From Nitrososphaerales archaeon (lineage in GTDB: Archaea; Thermoproteota; Nitrososphaeria; Nitrososphaerales; UBA57), in assembly GCA_022449325.1 (NCBI GenBank), contig JAKUSK010000012.1, forward strand, positions 1 to 16,363: a stretch of DNA of 16,363 bases. The letters are read 5' to 3'. The position numbers and the translations under genes were made by a program. Shown here in pieces: positions 5,856 to 12,741 of this stretch. Numbering within the stretch: the first letter of the stretch is position 1; the number at the start of each line of letters is the position of its first letter. Under the pieces are notes generated by a model. It ran no database searches. It was given only the letters and a program-made list of their open reading frames with translations, and was not told the DNA's origin.

Positions 5856-7076
5856 AGTTTTCAGAATTTGATTGAAAATAGACTTTGAAAGTTTTTTCTT
5901 GGATGCATAAGGAAATTTGAAGGAATCGTTACGAGTAAACATATTCAATTCATTGTAATCAGAAGAGAATCCTGCATCTTTCCTAGATACATCGTTAACA
6001 ATTATAAAATCAGCGTCAGAATCTTTGAATATTTCAGAAATTGCGTTAGAAATACTATTTGAGTCATTGCCATATAATGCCTTAAAGGCAATTAGTTTTG
6101 TAGATGGAGAAATTTGCTTGATAGAATTGATGATTTTGGGATATGCTTCTAATTCAATATTTATTGAACTGTTATTTCTAGAAGAAATTTTGTCGTTAGA
6201 CGGGTCAAGTATTCTGAAATCAGAAGGTGCGGCAGATGCAAAATAAAAATCATATTTGATTTGAGACAATTCAGAAATTGTAACGTCCAATAGTTCTTGA
6301 GAAGAAGAAACACGAATAGTACGTATTGAAGTAGGAGGAATTTCAGTTCCGTCTCCATAAATCAACGTAACATTAGCGCCACGTCGTTTAGCTTCATTCG
6401 CAAGTGCTAAACCTGTCTTTCCAGAAGATTTGTTGGTAATAATACGGATAGGATCGATTTTTTCAGTGGTCGGTCCAGCAGTAACCAAAATGTTTTTGCC
6501 AGAAAGATCTTGTATGAAGAGTCGAGACAAGATTTCATCAAATATAGCATGAAAGCTTGCCATTTTTGCCTTATTATGTTCGAATATTGGAGAGACAAAT
6601 GTTACATTATTCTTTTTGAGAATAGAAATATTATTTTGAAGAATTGGATTTTCAAACATTGGTTCGTGCATGCCTGAAGCAATAACAATAGGAATGTCAG
6701 ACCCCAATCCAACAGTGCAAATTGTCGATATAGTATCGTCAGAAATACCTTGGGCAAGTTTTCCGATTGTATTTGACGTGCATGGTGCAATCAATATCAA
6801 ATCGGCGCTATCATCACCGCCATTTGCAAGTTGTACATGTTCCATTTTACCAGTTAAAGAAGTAATTGTTTCATTACCAGTAGCCCAATGAAGTAATTCA
6901 GGTCCAATTAGTTTAGAAGCGGAATTGCTGAGTACAGGAATAACATCAGCTCCATGTTTGATTAATTCACGAGCAATTCGTGGAGATTCCATAGACGAAA
7001 CGCTACCTGTTATACATAACAGAATTTTCTTTCCTTCAAGTTCATGCCCGTTAATTGAAGAGATATCGAGACCCAT
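5847..7076 (-). CDS. coaBC: Bifunctional phosphopantothenoylcysteine decarboxylase / phosphopantothenate-cysteine ligase
   Basis: 409 aa, two domains. CoaC (about 15-185) is an FMN-dependent decarboxylase of the HFCD fold: KILLCITGSVS, catalytic His80 in MEHVQLA, IAPCTSNTIGKLAQGISDD, and the archaeal-style MHEPMFENP and HNKAKMA segments in place of bacterial PxMNxxMW. CoaB (about 192-409) is the ligase, with VTAGPTTEKIDPIR and TNKSSGKTG, then a DFYFASAAPSDFR segment. Together they convert 4'-phosphopantothenate plus cysteine to 4'-phosphopantetheine for CoA, using CTP in characterised archaeal enzymes. Single gene, convergent with the ECF-like gene and divergent from the 53-aa gene. A T-rich TATA-like element (7101-7110, minus) lies about 28 nt before the ATG. 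Confidence 0.93.
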   Translation of the reverse strand: MGLDISSINGHELEGKKILLCITGSVSSMESPRIARELIKHGADVIPVLSNSASKLIGPELLHWATGNETITSLTGKMEHVQLANGGDDSADLILIAPCTSNTIGKLAQGISDDTISTICTVGLGSDIPIVIASGMHEPMFENPILQNNISILKKNNVTFVSPIFEHNKAKMASFHAIFDEILSRLFIQDLSGKNILVTAGPTTEKIDPIRIITNKSSGKTGLALANEAKRRGANVTLIYGDGTEIPPTSIRTIRVSSSQELLDVTISELSQIKYDFYFASAAPSDFRILDPSNDKISSRNNSSINIELEAYPKIINSIKQISPSTKLIAFKALYGNDSNSISNAISEIFKDSDADFIIVNDVSRKDAGFSSDYNELNMFTRNDSFKFPYASKKKLSKSIFNQILKTLT

Positions 7077-7100
7077 AGGAGTTAAGTAAAGTATTTTCTG

Positions 7101-7110
7101 TAATAAAAAA
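7101..7110 (-). promoter_or_regulatory. TATA-like element for coaBC
   Basis: TTTTTTATTA on the minus strand, centred near 28 nt before the coaBC ATG. A separate TATA box for the opposite gene lies about 20 bp away, so this short intergenic stretch is a divergent promoter. Confidence 0.4.
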
Positions 7111-7123
7111 ACTTGGTTCAGGA

Positions 7124-7131
7124 TTTAAATA
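7124..7131 (+). promoter_or_regulatory. TATA box for the 53-aa gene
   Basis: TTTAAATA is centred 25-26 nt before the ATG at 7153. This makes that ATG, not the in-frame ATG at 7138, the likely leaderless start. Confidence 0.55.
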
Positions 7132-7152
7132 GCCAAAATGAGTCTAAGAATC

Positions 7153-7314
7153 ATGGAGAAAATAACCGATGAAGAGAGGCTAAATGCGATAGCAGTGGAA
7201 CTTCAGAGCCTATTCATTGAATTTGAAAACATATACAAAGAATCTATTGAAAAGATGGATAAAATGACTGAAGAGATTGATGAAGAATTATCTTCACAGG
7301 AAGAAAATAAATAA
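7153..7314 (+). CDS. Small acidic helical protein, 53 aa, unrecognised
   Basis: The frame runs from ATG at 7153 to TAA at 7312-7314. The protein starts MEKITDEERLNAIA and is rich in Glu, Lys, Met and Ile with a heptad-like pattern, so it probably forms one or two amphipathic helices or a short coiled coil. No cysteines, no signal peptide, no known motif. An in-frame ATG five codons upstream exists but sits too near the TATA box. It precedes the PDCD5-L39e-L31e cluster by about 40 bp in the same direction and could be read through into it. It is credible because of the promoter geometry and its coding-like composition. The function is unknown. Confidence 0.65.
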   Translation: MEKITDEERLNAIAVELQSLFIEFENIYKESIEKMDKMTEEIDEELSSQEENK

Positions 7315-7356
7315 AAACTTAATAAGAAATAATCGGTTTGAATATAGGTGTTAAAG

Positions 7357-7647
7357 ATGGCTGAGATAAATAACAATAATAATAATGAACGATCTGCAGC
7401 AGATGCTCAGCAAAAAGAAGACGTAATGAGAGAACAAATGCTCAAGGTATTATTAACCACGGAAGCAAGAGAAAGATTAGCAAACATTAGAATGGTAAAA
7501 CCTGATATTGCAAGATTAATAGAGAATCAAATTATTCAATTAGCATCGTCAGGAAAAATACAAAAATCGATTACAGACGAAGAGATTAAAGAATTCTTAG
7601 CGTCATTTCAGAAACCTCAAAAGGATTTTAAAATAAAGTGGGCATAA
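7357..7647 (+). CDS. PDCD5-like DNA-binding protein
   Basis: 96 aa from ATG 7357. The frame can start earlier at GTG 7348, but an AGGTG Shine-Dalgarno (7346-7350) sits 6 nt before the ATG. PDCD5/TFAR19 features are LTTEARERLANIRMVKPDIARLIENQIIQLA (three-helix core) and the terminal FKIKWA, cognate to the KxDFKIKR-type end of the family. The N-terminal asparagine run (NNNNNN) is a low-complexity lead-in. Archaeal members are annotated as DNA-binding proteins and usually sit beside L39e and L31e, as here. The true role is unclear. The stop TAA overlaps the L39e ATG by one base (taATG), which suggests coupled translation. Confidence 0.9.
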   Translation: MAEINNNNNNERSAADAQQKEDVMREQMLKVLLTTEARERLANIRMVKPDIARLIENQIIQLASSGKIQKSITDEEIKEFLASFQKPQKDFKIKWA

Positions 7648-7802
7648 TGTCGAAATTAACATCTGGAATTAAAAAGCGATTAATGAAGAAACGAAATCAG
7701 AACAGTGCAGTTCCTACTTGGGTAGTTGTGAAAACAAAAAGAGGAGTAACAACCAATCCTAAACGTAGAAGTTGGAGAAGAACTAAATTAAAGGTGAAAT
7801 AG
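7647..7802 (+). CDS. rpl39e: 50S ribosomal protein L39e
   Basis: 51 aa, the standard length. The sequence MSKLTSGIKKRLMKKRNQNSA, followed by VPTWVVVKTKRG and the basic end PKRRSWRRTKLKVK, is diagnostic of L39e, which lies in the peptide exit tunnel of archaeal and eukaryotic large subunits. The start ATG overlaps the preceding stop codon by one base and its own stop is immediately followed by the L31e ATG, so the three genes form a translationally coupled block. Confidence 0.95.
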   Translation: MSKLTSGIKKRLMKKRNQNSAVPTWVVVKTKRGVTTNPKRRSWRRTKLKVK

Positions 7803-8249
7803 ATGGCAAAAGAATTTGATAGAGAATATAACGTTCCTTTAGGAAGAGCATGGATCTACCCAAAACAAAGACGAAGTAAACGAGCAGTAAAACTATTAAG
7901 AGAATTCGCAGCTAAACATGGAAAATCAGAACAAGTAAAGATATCTGAAGAAGTTAGTGAACAAATATGGGAAAATGGAATAAGAAATCCTCCACGTAAA
8001 ATTAAAGTAAGATTAGTAAAAGACAAAAATGGACTTGTAACTGTAAACACTTTAGAGTCGGCAAAAACTGAAGTAGAAGAAGTTAAGAAAGAAGAACAGA
8101 TAATCGATATCAAGCCAGAAATCGAAAATAAAGAAGTTAAAGAATTACCTGAAGAAGTTAAACCTGAAGTAACTGAAGAAGTTAAACCTGAAGTAACTGA
8201 AGAAGTTAAACCTGAAGTAACTGAAGAAGTTAAACCTGAAGAAAACTAG
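7803..8249 (+). CDS. rpl31e: 50S ribosomal protein L31e with long acidic repetitive C-terminal tail
   Basis: 148 aa. Residues 1 to about 88 are L31e: REYNVPLGRAW, KRAVKLLREFAAKHGK, VKISEEVSEQIWENGIRNPPRKIKVRL. L31e sits near the exit tunnel rim of the large subunit. Family members normally end near here (about 85-125 aa). This one continues for about 55 residues of Glu/Lys/Val/Pro sequence, finishing in tandem EEVKPEVT octapeptides. The tail is probably disordered and reaches the solvent. The ATG directly follows the L39e stop. In many archaea eIF6 comes next, but here an FtsZ-like gene on the other strand does. The last four bases (CTAG) serve as stop codons on both strands. Confidence 0.94.
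   Translation: MAKEFDREYNVPLGRAWIYPKQRRSKRAVKLLREFAAKHGKSEQVKISEEVSEQIWENGIRNPPRKIKVRLVKDKNGLVTVNTLESAKTEVEEVKKEEQIIDIKPEIENKEVKELPEEVKPEVTEEVKPEVTEEVKPEVTEEVKPEEN
8151..8241 (+). repeat. 24-bp in-frame tandem repeat in the L31e tail
   Basis: The unit GAAGAAGTTAAACCTGAAGTAACT occurs three times without mismatch (8151-8174, 8175-8198, 8199-8222), followed by a 19-bp partial fourth copy (8223-8241). Each unit encodes EEVKPEVT. Perfect nucleotide identity, including wobble positions, points to recent slippage or unequal exchange, so copy number probably varies between strains. Confidence 0.95.
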
Positions 8250-9247
8250 TCTGAAAGTATTGGAATATCAAGGTTTTCATTGACATGATATTCTATATCA
8301 GTGTCAAGATTATTTCCAGCAAATATGTTAGATAATGGATCATAATCATCAAATTTAGTTTGAGACAATCCAGAAGAGATTAGGACAGCCATAGTGTCAG
8401 AATTAGTATTTGAATAATTATGAGAAATTTGAGATTCATTAACTTGTCCTTTTATCATATTAATAGAAGAAAGAACGTCCGTAGTGGAGAGTTTTGAATT
8501 ACCATTAAGGAATAAAAGAACGCGAGAAATAGAAGAAGGATTTGTGGTATTGGATAACATTTGTAAGGCATTTTTAACGGCGGTATTAGTATTTTCATCT
8601 TGAGAAGATTCACCAAAACTCAAGATAGAGTATTTATCGTCTTCTGTTATTTCTAGTATATTTTCAAGTTGTTCATAATTATTTGAAAACAAAGAAGAAA
8701 GTGATAAGGCAATCTTTGAATAAATTAAATCGAATGCATTAGAAATAGGTATACGAGGAAGAGATTCAAGGATTTCGTCGTTATCTATAAGAATAATATT
8801 GCTTGAATATTGTTTAATTTTAGTAAGAGTAGTACCTGCATTAAAATGCCTATGAGTTTCATGATCGTATGGCATAGAAAGAACAGGAATGCATTTTGTG
8901 TCATTGTCATGACATAATTTAGCAATTATTGGAACTAAAGCAGCACCAATTTTCTCACCTGGATTGCAAGTAATAATAACATAATCAGAGGAAATAATTG
9001 AATCAGAGATTTCGTCAATTTGTGTTTTACACAAAGAACGAATCATAGGAATTGAAATACTTCCGCCAATTTTCATATCGAGTTTTAAGAAATGTCCTTT
9101 AGAAGATTGGGGAAAATCTTCTAAAGATGGACTAATATATGTGAATTTATCAAAATCCGATTTTGATTCAAGATTAGAGAGAATTTGACATCCTACATTT
9201 CCAATACCAAGAACAAGAACATTGCGAGTATTACCTGAATTCATCAT
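8246..9247 (-). CDS. Divergent FtsZ/tubulin-superfamily protein
   Basis: 333 aa. The order of FtsZ elements is preserved. A Rossmann start with a T1-like loop (VLGIGNVGCQIL, 11-22) is followed by IIAKLCHDNDTKCIPVLSMPYDHETHR (108-133), matching the FtsZ segment that ends VVTKPFSFEGRRR. Then come IILIDNDEILE (151-161, FtsZ LIVIPND) and a C-terminal domain with VLLFLNG. The tubulin signature GGGTGTG is replaced by CNPGEKIG (94-101) and the T7 NxDxxD loop is not visible, so GTP hydrolysis is doubtful. Such degraded FtsZ homologues are known from Nitrosopumilus relatives, which divide with the Cdv system, so this is unlikely to be a standard division ring protein. Monocistronic, with its own TATA box. 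It converges on L31e with a 4-bp overlap. Confidence 0.78.
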   Translation of the reverse strand: MMNSGNTRNVLVLGIGNVGCQILSNLESKSDFDKFTYISPSLEDFPQSSKGHFLKLDMKIGGSISIPMIRSLCKTQIDEISDSIISSDYVIITCNPGEKIGAALVPIIAKLCHDNDTKCIPVLSMPYDHETHRHFNAGTTLTKIKQYSSNIILIDNDEILESLPRIPISNAFDLIYSKIALSLSSLFSNNYEQLENILEITEDDKYSILSFGESSQDENTNTAVKNALQMLSNTTNPSSISRVLLFLNGNSKLSTTDVLSSINMIKGQVNESQISHNYSNTNSDTMAVLISSGLSQTKFDDYDPLSNIFAGNNLDTDIEYHVNENLDIPILSD

Positions 9248-9267
9248 ATTGTATTAGTAAAAATGAC

Positions 9268-9276
9268 GTATATTTG
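9268..9276 (-). promoter_or_regulatory. TATA box for the FtsZ-like gene
   Basis: CAAATATAC on the minus strand is centred 25 nt before the ATG at 9247, implying a leaderless transcript. The 80-bp intergenic stretch also carries a weaker T/A-rich element (about 9299-9307) about 25 nt before the GTG of the opposite gene. Confidence 0.45.
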
Positions 9277-9327
9277 TTAATAATTGATAATTTTTACCAT
9301 TTATGAAATAAAATTGACCGGATTAAT

Positions 9328-11145
9328 GTGAAATCAAGAAAAAATATAAATCTAAAGAGGGTAAATGGTTTTTGTAAGTTGAAATCACTAATTATAATCA
9401 TATCTTTGCTGGTGTTTACTGCAGGATTACAAATTGCAGGCATTTCGTTTGACATCCCTAATGCGGATGCGGCAGGGAATATAACTTCGGATATAACTAG
9501 TACGATAGAACTTACTGAAGTTGGATCAGTTGTAATTAATTATAATATGATTCTGAAGAATTCGGGATCAAGTGCGGAATCGTTAAACGACAACATAATA
9601 TTATATTTGCCATTAGAGTATAAGGACAAGATTAATGCATATAGATTTAATTCATCTTCTACAATTCAAGGAATATCTTTTTCGACAAATTTGAATAACA
9701 CTTTATTGACATTAAATACAAATGGCTTTAGTGTTTCTCCGAATAAAGATGGATTTGTCAATATAGAATTAATTTTAATGAATATAGTTGAACCATTAGG
9801 TAGAGAAGGTATGTATTTTGTGAACGTACCGTTTATAACAACTTCAAATCTGCACATCGACGAACATAGATTAAATTTGATATCACCAAATTCGGCTCCG
9901 TTTTATAATATATCTGATTATGTAATAAAGGGCGATACATTTAGTAGAAGACAGCAAAATCACTATGAAGTAGCAACGGTCAGAGTAATAGACATAACAA
10001 AAAATGATTATAGAGAAGATAGTTTTATAGTATTAGCTAATCCAGGAATTAAAGCATTCAGTATATTGCAAATAGACAGTTTCACAAGAGAAATTTATAT
10101 TTCTAATAGCGGAGAGATTATGATTAGAGAAACAATAGAAATTACTAATTCAAATCTTGGAATGGAAATGGTTCTAATTAGTCTAGATTTAATCGGTGAT
10201 GAGAGAGATGAATTAAATGTGCCAATATTTAGAAATGTCACATCAGTGCCAGATAGAGAACCCGCATTGACGGAATCTCAAGTAATAATATTAGAAAATA
10301 CTCCCGCAAATAGATTAGATTTGAAGAGATTATCAAGGCATTCTTTAGACAATGGTAATACAATGATTCTAAAATACGAATATAGATTAGGTGATGAATT
10401 TATTCAGGTTGGAACAAATTCAATTACAGCAAATATACCAACTAAACCGACAATAAAAACAGTGGCAAACGAGTACAGAATATTAATTACTGAGTCAAAT
10501 GCTTTTTCAATATCATCAGAATCACCATTTGAAGTGAATTTAGATGGAAATCAACAGATTCAGAACAACAATATTACTATAACATATGTGCCAGGAATAG
10601 CATGGGCAAGTAATGAATCAATACCTATCGGATCAGCGATATTCGTAATAGCAGTATTAGGAATGATGACTAGAATTGAGAAAAAGGAAGAAGGAGAAGT
10701 TGAAATTGCAGAAGACGACATAGTTGTAAAAATGAATGAATTAACGGGGCTATACAGTGAAGAGGTTTCGTTATTAAAGAACATCATTGAACGATTAGAA
10801 AAATCGAATAAAGACGAAATAAAAAAGAGTCAGATTGAAAATGTGAAGAAGGAAATAAGATCAATCAAAACCAGAAATGCTGGAAAACTTGCATTATTGC
10901 GTAATGAAATTTTAGAATTAAAACCTTCGCAAAAGGAATTATTCAATAATCTAAATAAAGATGAACAATCTCTAGAAAGAGATATTTTTCAAATGATACA
11001 GCTTTATGAACAATACAGGCTAAACAGAATAAATAGTCAAGATATGGAAAATAAATTATCCGAGTATAAAAGCAATGTATTAAAGAAAATTAATGACATA
11101 GTTGCATCAATACAATCAAACGTGGATTCGTTAAAACAGAACTAA
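9328..11145 (+). CDS. Secreted, membrane-anchored protein with ribophorin I-like architecture
   Basis: 605 aa from GTG 9328; the overlapping ATG at 9326 meets an immediate stop. A basic n-region and hydrophobic stretch (20-38) end at a likely cleavage site, ADA|AGN (48/49). Two beta-rich extracellular regions follow (about 52-245 and 250-425), each opening with a similar strand pair (TSTIELTEVGSVVINY; TREIYISNSGEIMIRE). Then come one membrane helix (431-448), a short acidic linker and a charged coiled-coil cytoplasmic tail (465-605). Length, domain order, helix position, coiled tail and the motif DSF.V..N...F.I..I.S.TR.I..S..G.I.I.E (231-269) parallel eukaryotic ribophorin I (OST subunit, about 607 aa) as I recall it. 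The match is inferred, not searched. NxS/T sequons are frequent. It could instead be an uncharacterised S-layer or adhesin-type protein. Confidence 0.6.
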   Translation: MKSRKNINLKRVNGFCKLKSLIIIISLLVFTAGLQIAGISFDIPNADAAGNITSDITSTIELTEVGSVVINYNMILKNSGSSAESLNDNIILYLPLEYKDKINAYRFNSSSTIQGISFSTNLNNTLLTLNTNGFSVSPNKDGFVNIELILMNIVEPLGREGMYFVNVPFITTSNLHIDEHRLNLISPNSAPFYNISDYVIKGDTFSRRQQNHYEVATVRVIDITKNDYREDSFIVLANPGIKAFSILQIDSFTREIYISNSGEIMIRETIEITNSNLGMEMVLISLDLIGDERDELNVPIFRNVTSVPDREPALTESQVIILENTPANRLDLKRLSRHSLDNGNTMILKYEYRLGDEFIQVGTNSITANIPTKPTIKTVANEYRILITESNAFSISSESPFEVNLDGNQQIQNNNITITYVPGIAWASNESIPIGSAIFVIAVLGMMTRIEKKEEGEVEIAEDDIVVKMNELTGLYSEEVSLLKNIIERLEKSNKDEIKKSQIENVKKEIRSIKTRNAGKLALLRNEILELKPSQKELFNNLNKDEQSLERDIFQMIQLYEQYRLNRINSQDMENKLSEYKSNVLKKINDIVASIQSNVDSLKQN

Positions 11146-11150
11146 ATCGT

Positions 11151-11159
11151 TTTATAAAA
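11151..11159 (+). promoter_or_regulatory. TATA box for the Lrp/AsnC-domain gene
   Basis: TTTATAAAA is centred about 29 nt before the ATG at 11184 and only about 14 nt before the ATG at 11169, so it favours the downstream start. Confidence 0.5.
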
Positions 11160-11183
11160 TAATCTCCAATGTATTATATAGAA

Positions 11184-11411
11184 ATGTCATTGGCATATAT
11201 TTTGATTAATGCAGAAATTGGAAAAGAGAAGAAATGTTATGAAGAAGTTAAACAAGTTAATCACGTCAGAGAAATTCATATTTTATACGGATTTTATGAC
11301 ATAGTTGCAATAGTAGAATCTCCAGATATAAACAAAGTCAATACTGCATTAAAGAGAATAAGACAAAATAATAATGTAATGACTACTGAAACAATGCCTG
11401 TAATAGAATAA
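11184..11411 (+). CDS. Stand-alone Lrp/AsnC ligand-binding (RAM) domain protein
   Basis: 75 aa from ATG 11184, chosen by TATA spacing and because family members begin MSLAYILINAE; the frame is open to ATG 11169. The sequence shows the beta-alpha-beta-beta-alpha-beta RAM fold: LAYILINAEIG, EEVKQVNHVREIHILYGFYDIVAIVES, INKVNTALKRIRQ, ending TETMPVIE. No helix-turn-helix is present. Such short proteins sense amino acids or other small ligands, or pair with full-length Lrp regulators, and are numerous in ammonia-oxidising archaea. It starts 38 bp after the ribophorin-like gene and is followed 13 bp later by tiaS, so co-transcription with tiaS is likely. The ligand is unknown. Confidence 0.88.
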   Translation: MSLAYILINAEIGKEKKCYEEVKQVNHVREIHILYGFYDIVAIVESPDINKVNTALKRIRQNNNVMTTETMPVIE

Positions 11412-11424
11412 ATACTGAATTAAA

Positions 11425-12741
11425 TTGACAACCATTCACCTTGGACTAGATGATACCGATTCCGATGATGGAATGTGTACGACATATCTAACAACATTGA
11501 TCATTGAAAATTTGATAAATGAAGGCATTAGATTAATTGATTATCCAAATTTGATTAGATTAAACCCAAATATTCCATGGAGAACAAGAGGAAATGCAGC
11601 ATTATGTATTAGGGTAGAAGCAAATAATCCTAAAAAGGTATTTCAAATTGCAAAAAAGATAATGATAGAAAATTCTGAAAGCAGAAACAATAAAGCTAAT
11701 TCAGGATTAGTGATGTTATGTAAGAATAAAGTTCCTGTTGATATTGTAAAATTTGCAGAAAAATGCATCAATAAGGAGATAAAAATGGAAGAAATGAGAA
11801 AATTAGTGAAAAATAAGGACATAGAATACTTTGGTCAAGGTACCAAAAGGGGGCTAATTGGAGCACTAGCTAGCATAGGCAATACATTAGAAAATGACCA
11901 CACATACGAATTAATTGCGTATAGAAAAAATGGTAACGGAGAAAGAGGAGTAAGTCTTCAATCCGTAATAAAAATCGATAAGGAAAAAAAATACTCGTTG
12001 TTTAGTAACATAGATTACAACAGTCACCGAGTATTAATTACACCGCATGGAAAAGATCCAATATTATTTGCGCTACGTGGAAATAATCCAGAGCATTTGT
12101 ACAAAGCCATGTCCGAATTAAAGTTGTACGAAGATGTAGAAAGATTTGCCATATTTAGATCTAATCAAGGTACAAATCAACATTTAAACGATAAATTAGA
12201 CGTATCTTCGCTAAGAACATATGATTCAGGGCATATAATTGGAAAGATGGTAGGTAAACCTGTCGTAATAAAAGGAGGTCATGTATTCATCAAGATAAAG
12301 AATAGGAAGAAAATAATTAATTGTGCAGTTTATGCGCCAACAATTTCACTAAAAAATTTAGCAAGGAATCTAAAAGCAGGAGATGAGATAGAATTAGGAG
12401 GTGGAATAAGTAGAAAATCAAAAAAATTCGGCAGAATATTAAATGTAGAATATATCAAAATAATAAAATTAACAGATAGAAGTATCAAAAAGAATCCTCT
12501 ATGTAAAAAATGCAATAAATCAATGAAATCTATAGGTAAAAATAAAGGATACAGGTGTATAAAATGTGGTTCCAAATCAAATAAGATAAGGAAAATAGAG
12601 AGCAATAATGAAATAGAAAATAAATTATATCTTCCTGTATTATCTGCACAAAGGCATTTAATAAAACCAGTAGACAGATATGGAAAAGAACAAAGAAATA
12701 AGAAGAAACTAAAAGGAAATTGGTTTAAGATATTTGAATAA
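11425..12741 (+). CDS. tiaS: tRNA(Ile2) 2-agmatinylcytidine synthetase TiaS
   Basis: 438 aa from TTG; no ATG is available, and MTTIHLGLDDTDSDDGMCTTY is the conserved start of the family. TiaS uses ATP and agmatine to turn C34 of tRNA-Ile(CAU) into agmatidine so that it reads AUA. Visible parts are the catalytic N-terminus (LGLDDTDSDDGMCT), NPNIPWRTRGNAALCIRV, FGQGTKRGLIGALASIG, HGKDPILFALRG, an OB-fold (about 275-335, VKIKG-like GGHVFIKIKN and INCAVYAPT), and a C-terminal zinc ribbon (CKKC...CIKC, about 359-380). The length matches family members. AUA codons are frequent in this AT-rich genome, so the enzyme is probably essential. The stop lies inside the start region of the next gene (8-bp overlap). 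Confidence 0.95.
   Translation: MTTIHLGLDDTDSDDGMCTTYLTTLIIENLINEGIRLIDYPNLIRLNPNIPWRTRGNAALCIRVEANNPKKVFQIAKKIMIENSESRNNKANSGLVMLCKNKVPVDIVKFAEKCINKEIKMEEMRKLVKNKDIEYFGQGTKRGLIGALASIGNTLENDHTYELIAYRKNGNGERGVSLQSVIKIDKEKKYSLFSNIDYNSHRVLITPHGKDPILFALRGNNPEHLYKAMSELKLYEDVERFAIFRSNQGTNQHLNDKLDVSSLRTYDSGHIIGKMVGKPVVIKGGHVFIKIKNRKKIINCAVYAPTISLKNLARNLKAGDEIELGGGISRKSKKFGRILNVEYIKIIKLTDRSIKKNPLCKKCNKSMKSIGKNKGYRCIKCGSKSNKIRKIESNNEIENKLYLPVLSAQRHLIKPVDRYGKEQRNKKKLKGNWFKIFE

Noticed and set aside
7138..7152. In-frame ATG five codons upstream of the 53-aa gene
   Set aside because: It is only about 10 nt from the TATA box centre, too close for a transcript start.
8151..8241. Short regular repeats that could be read as a CRISPR or regulatory array
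   Set aside because: They are contiguous with no spacers, in frame, and encode an octapeptide tail of L31e; this is a coding tandem repeat.
9248..9327. Possible box C/D small RNA in the 80-bp intergenic stretch
   Set aside because: No convincing RTGATGA/CTGA pair is present; the stretch is explained by two divergent promoters.
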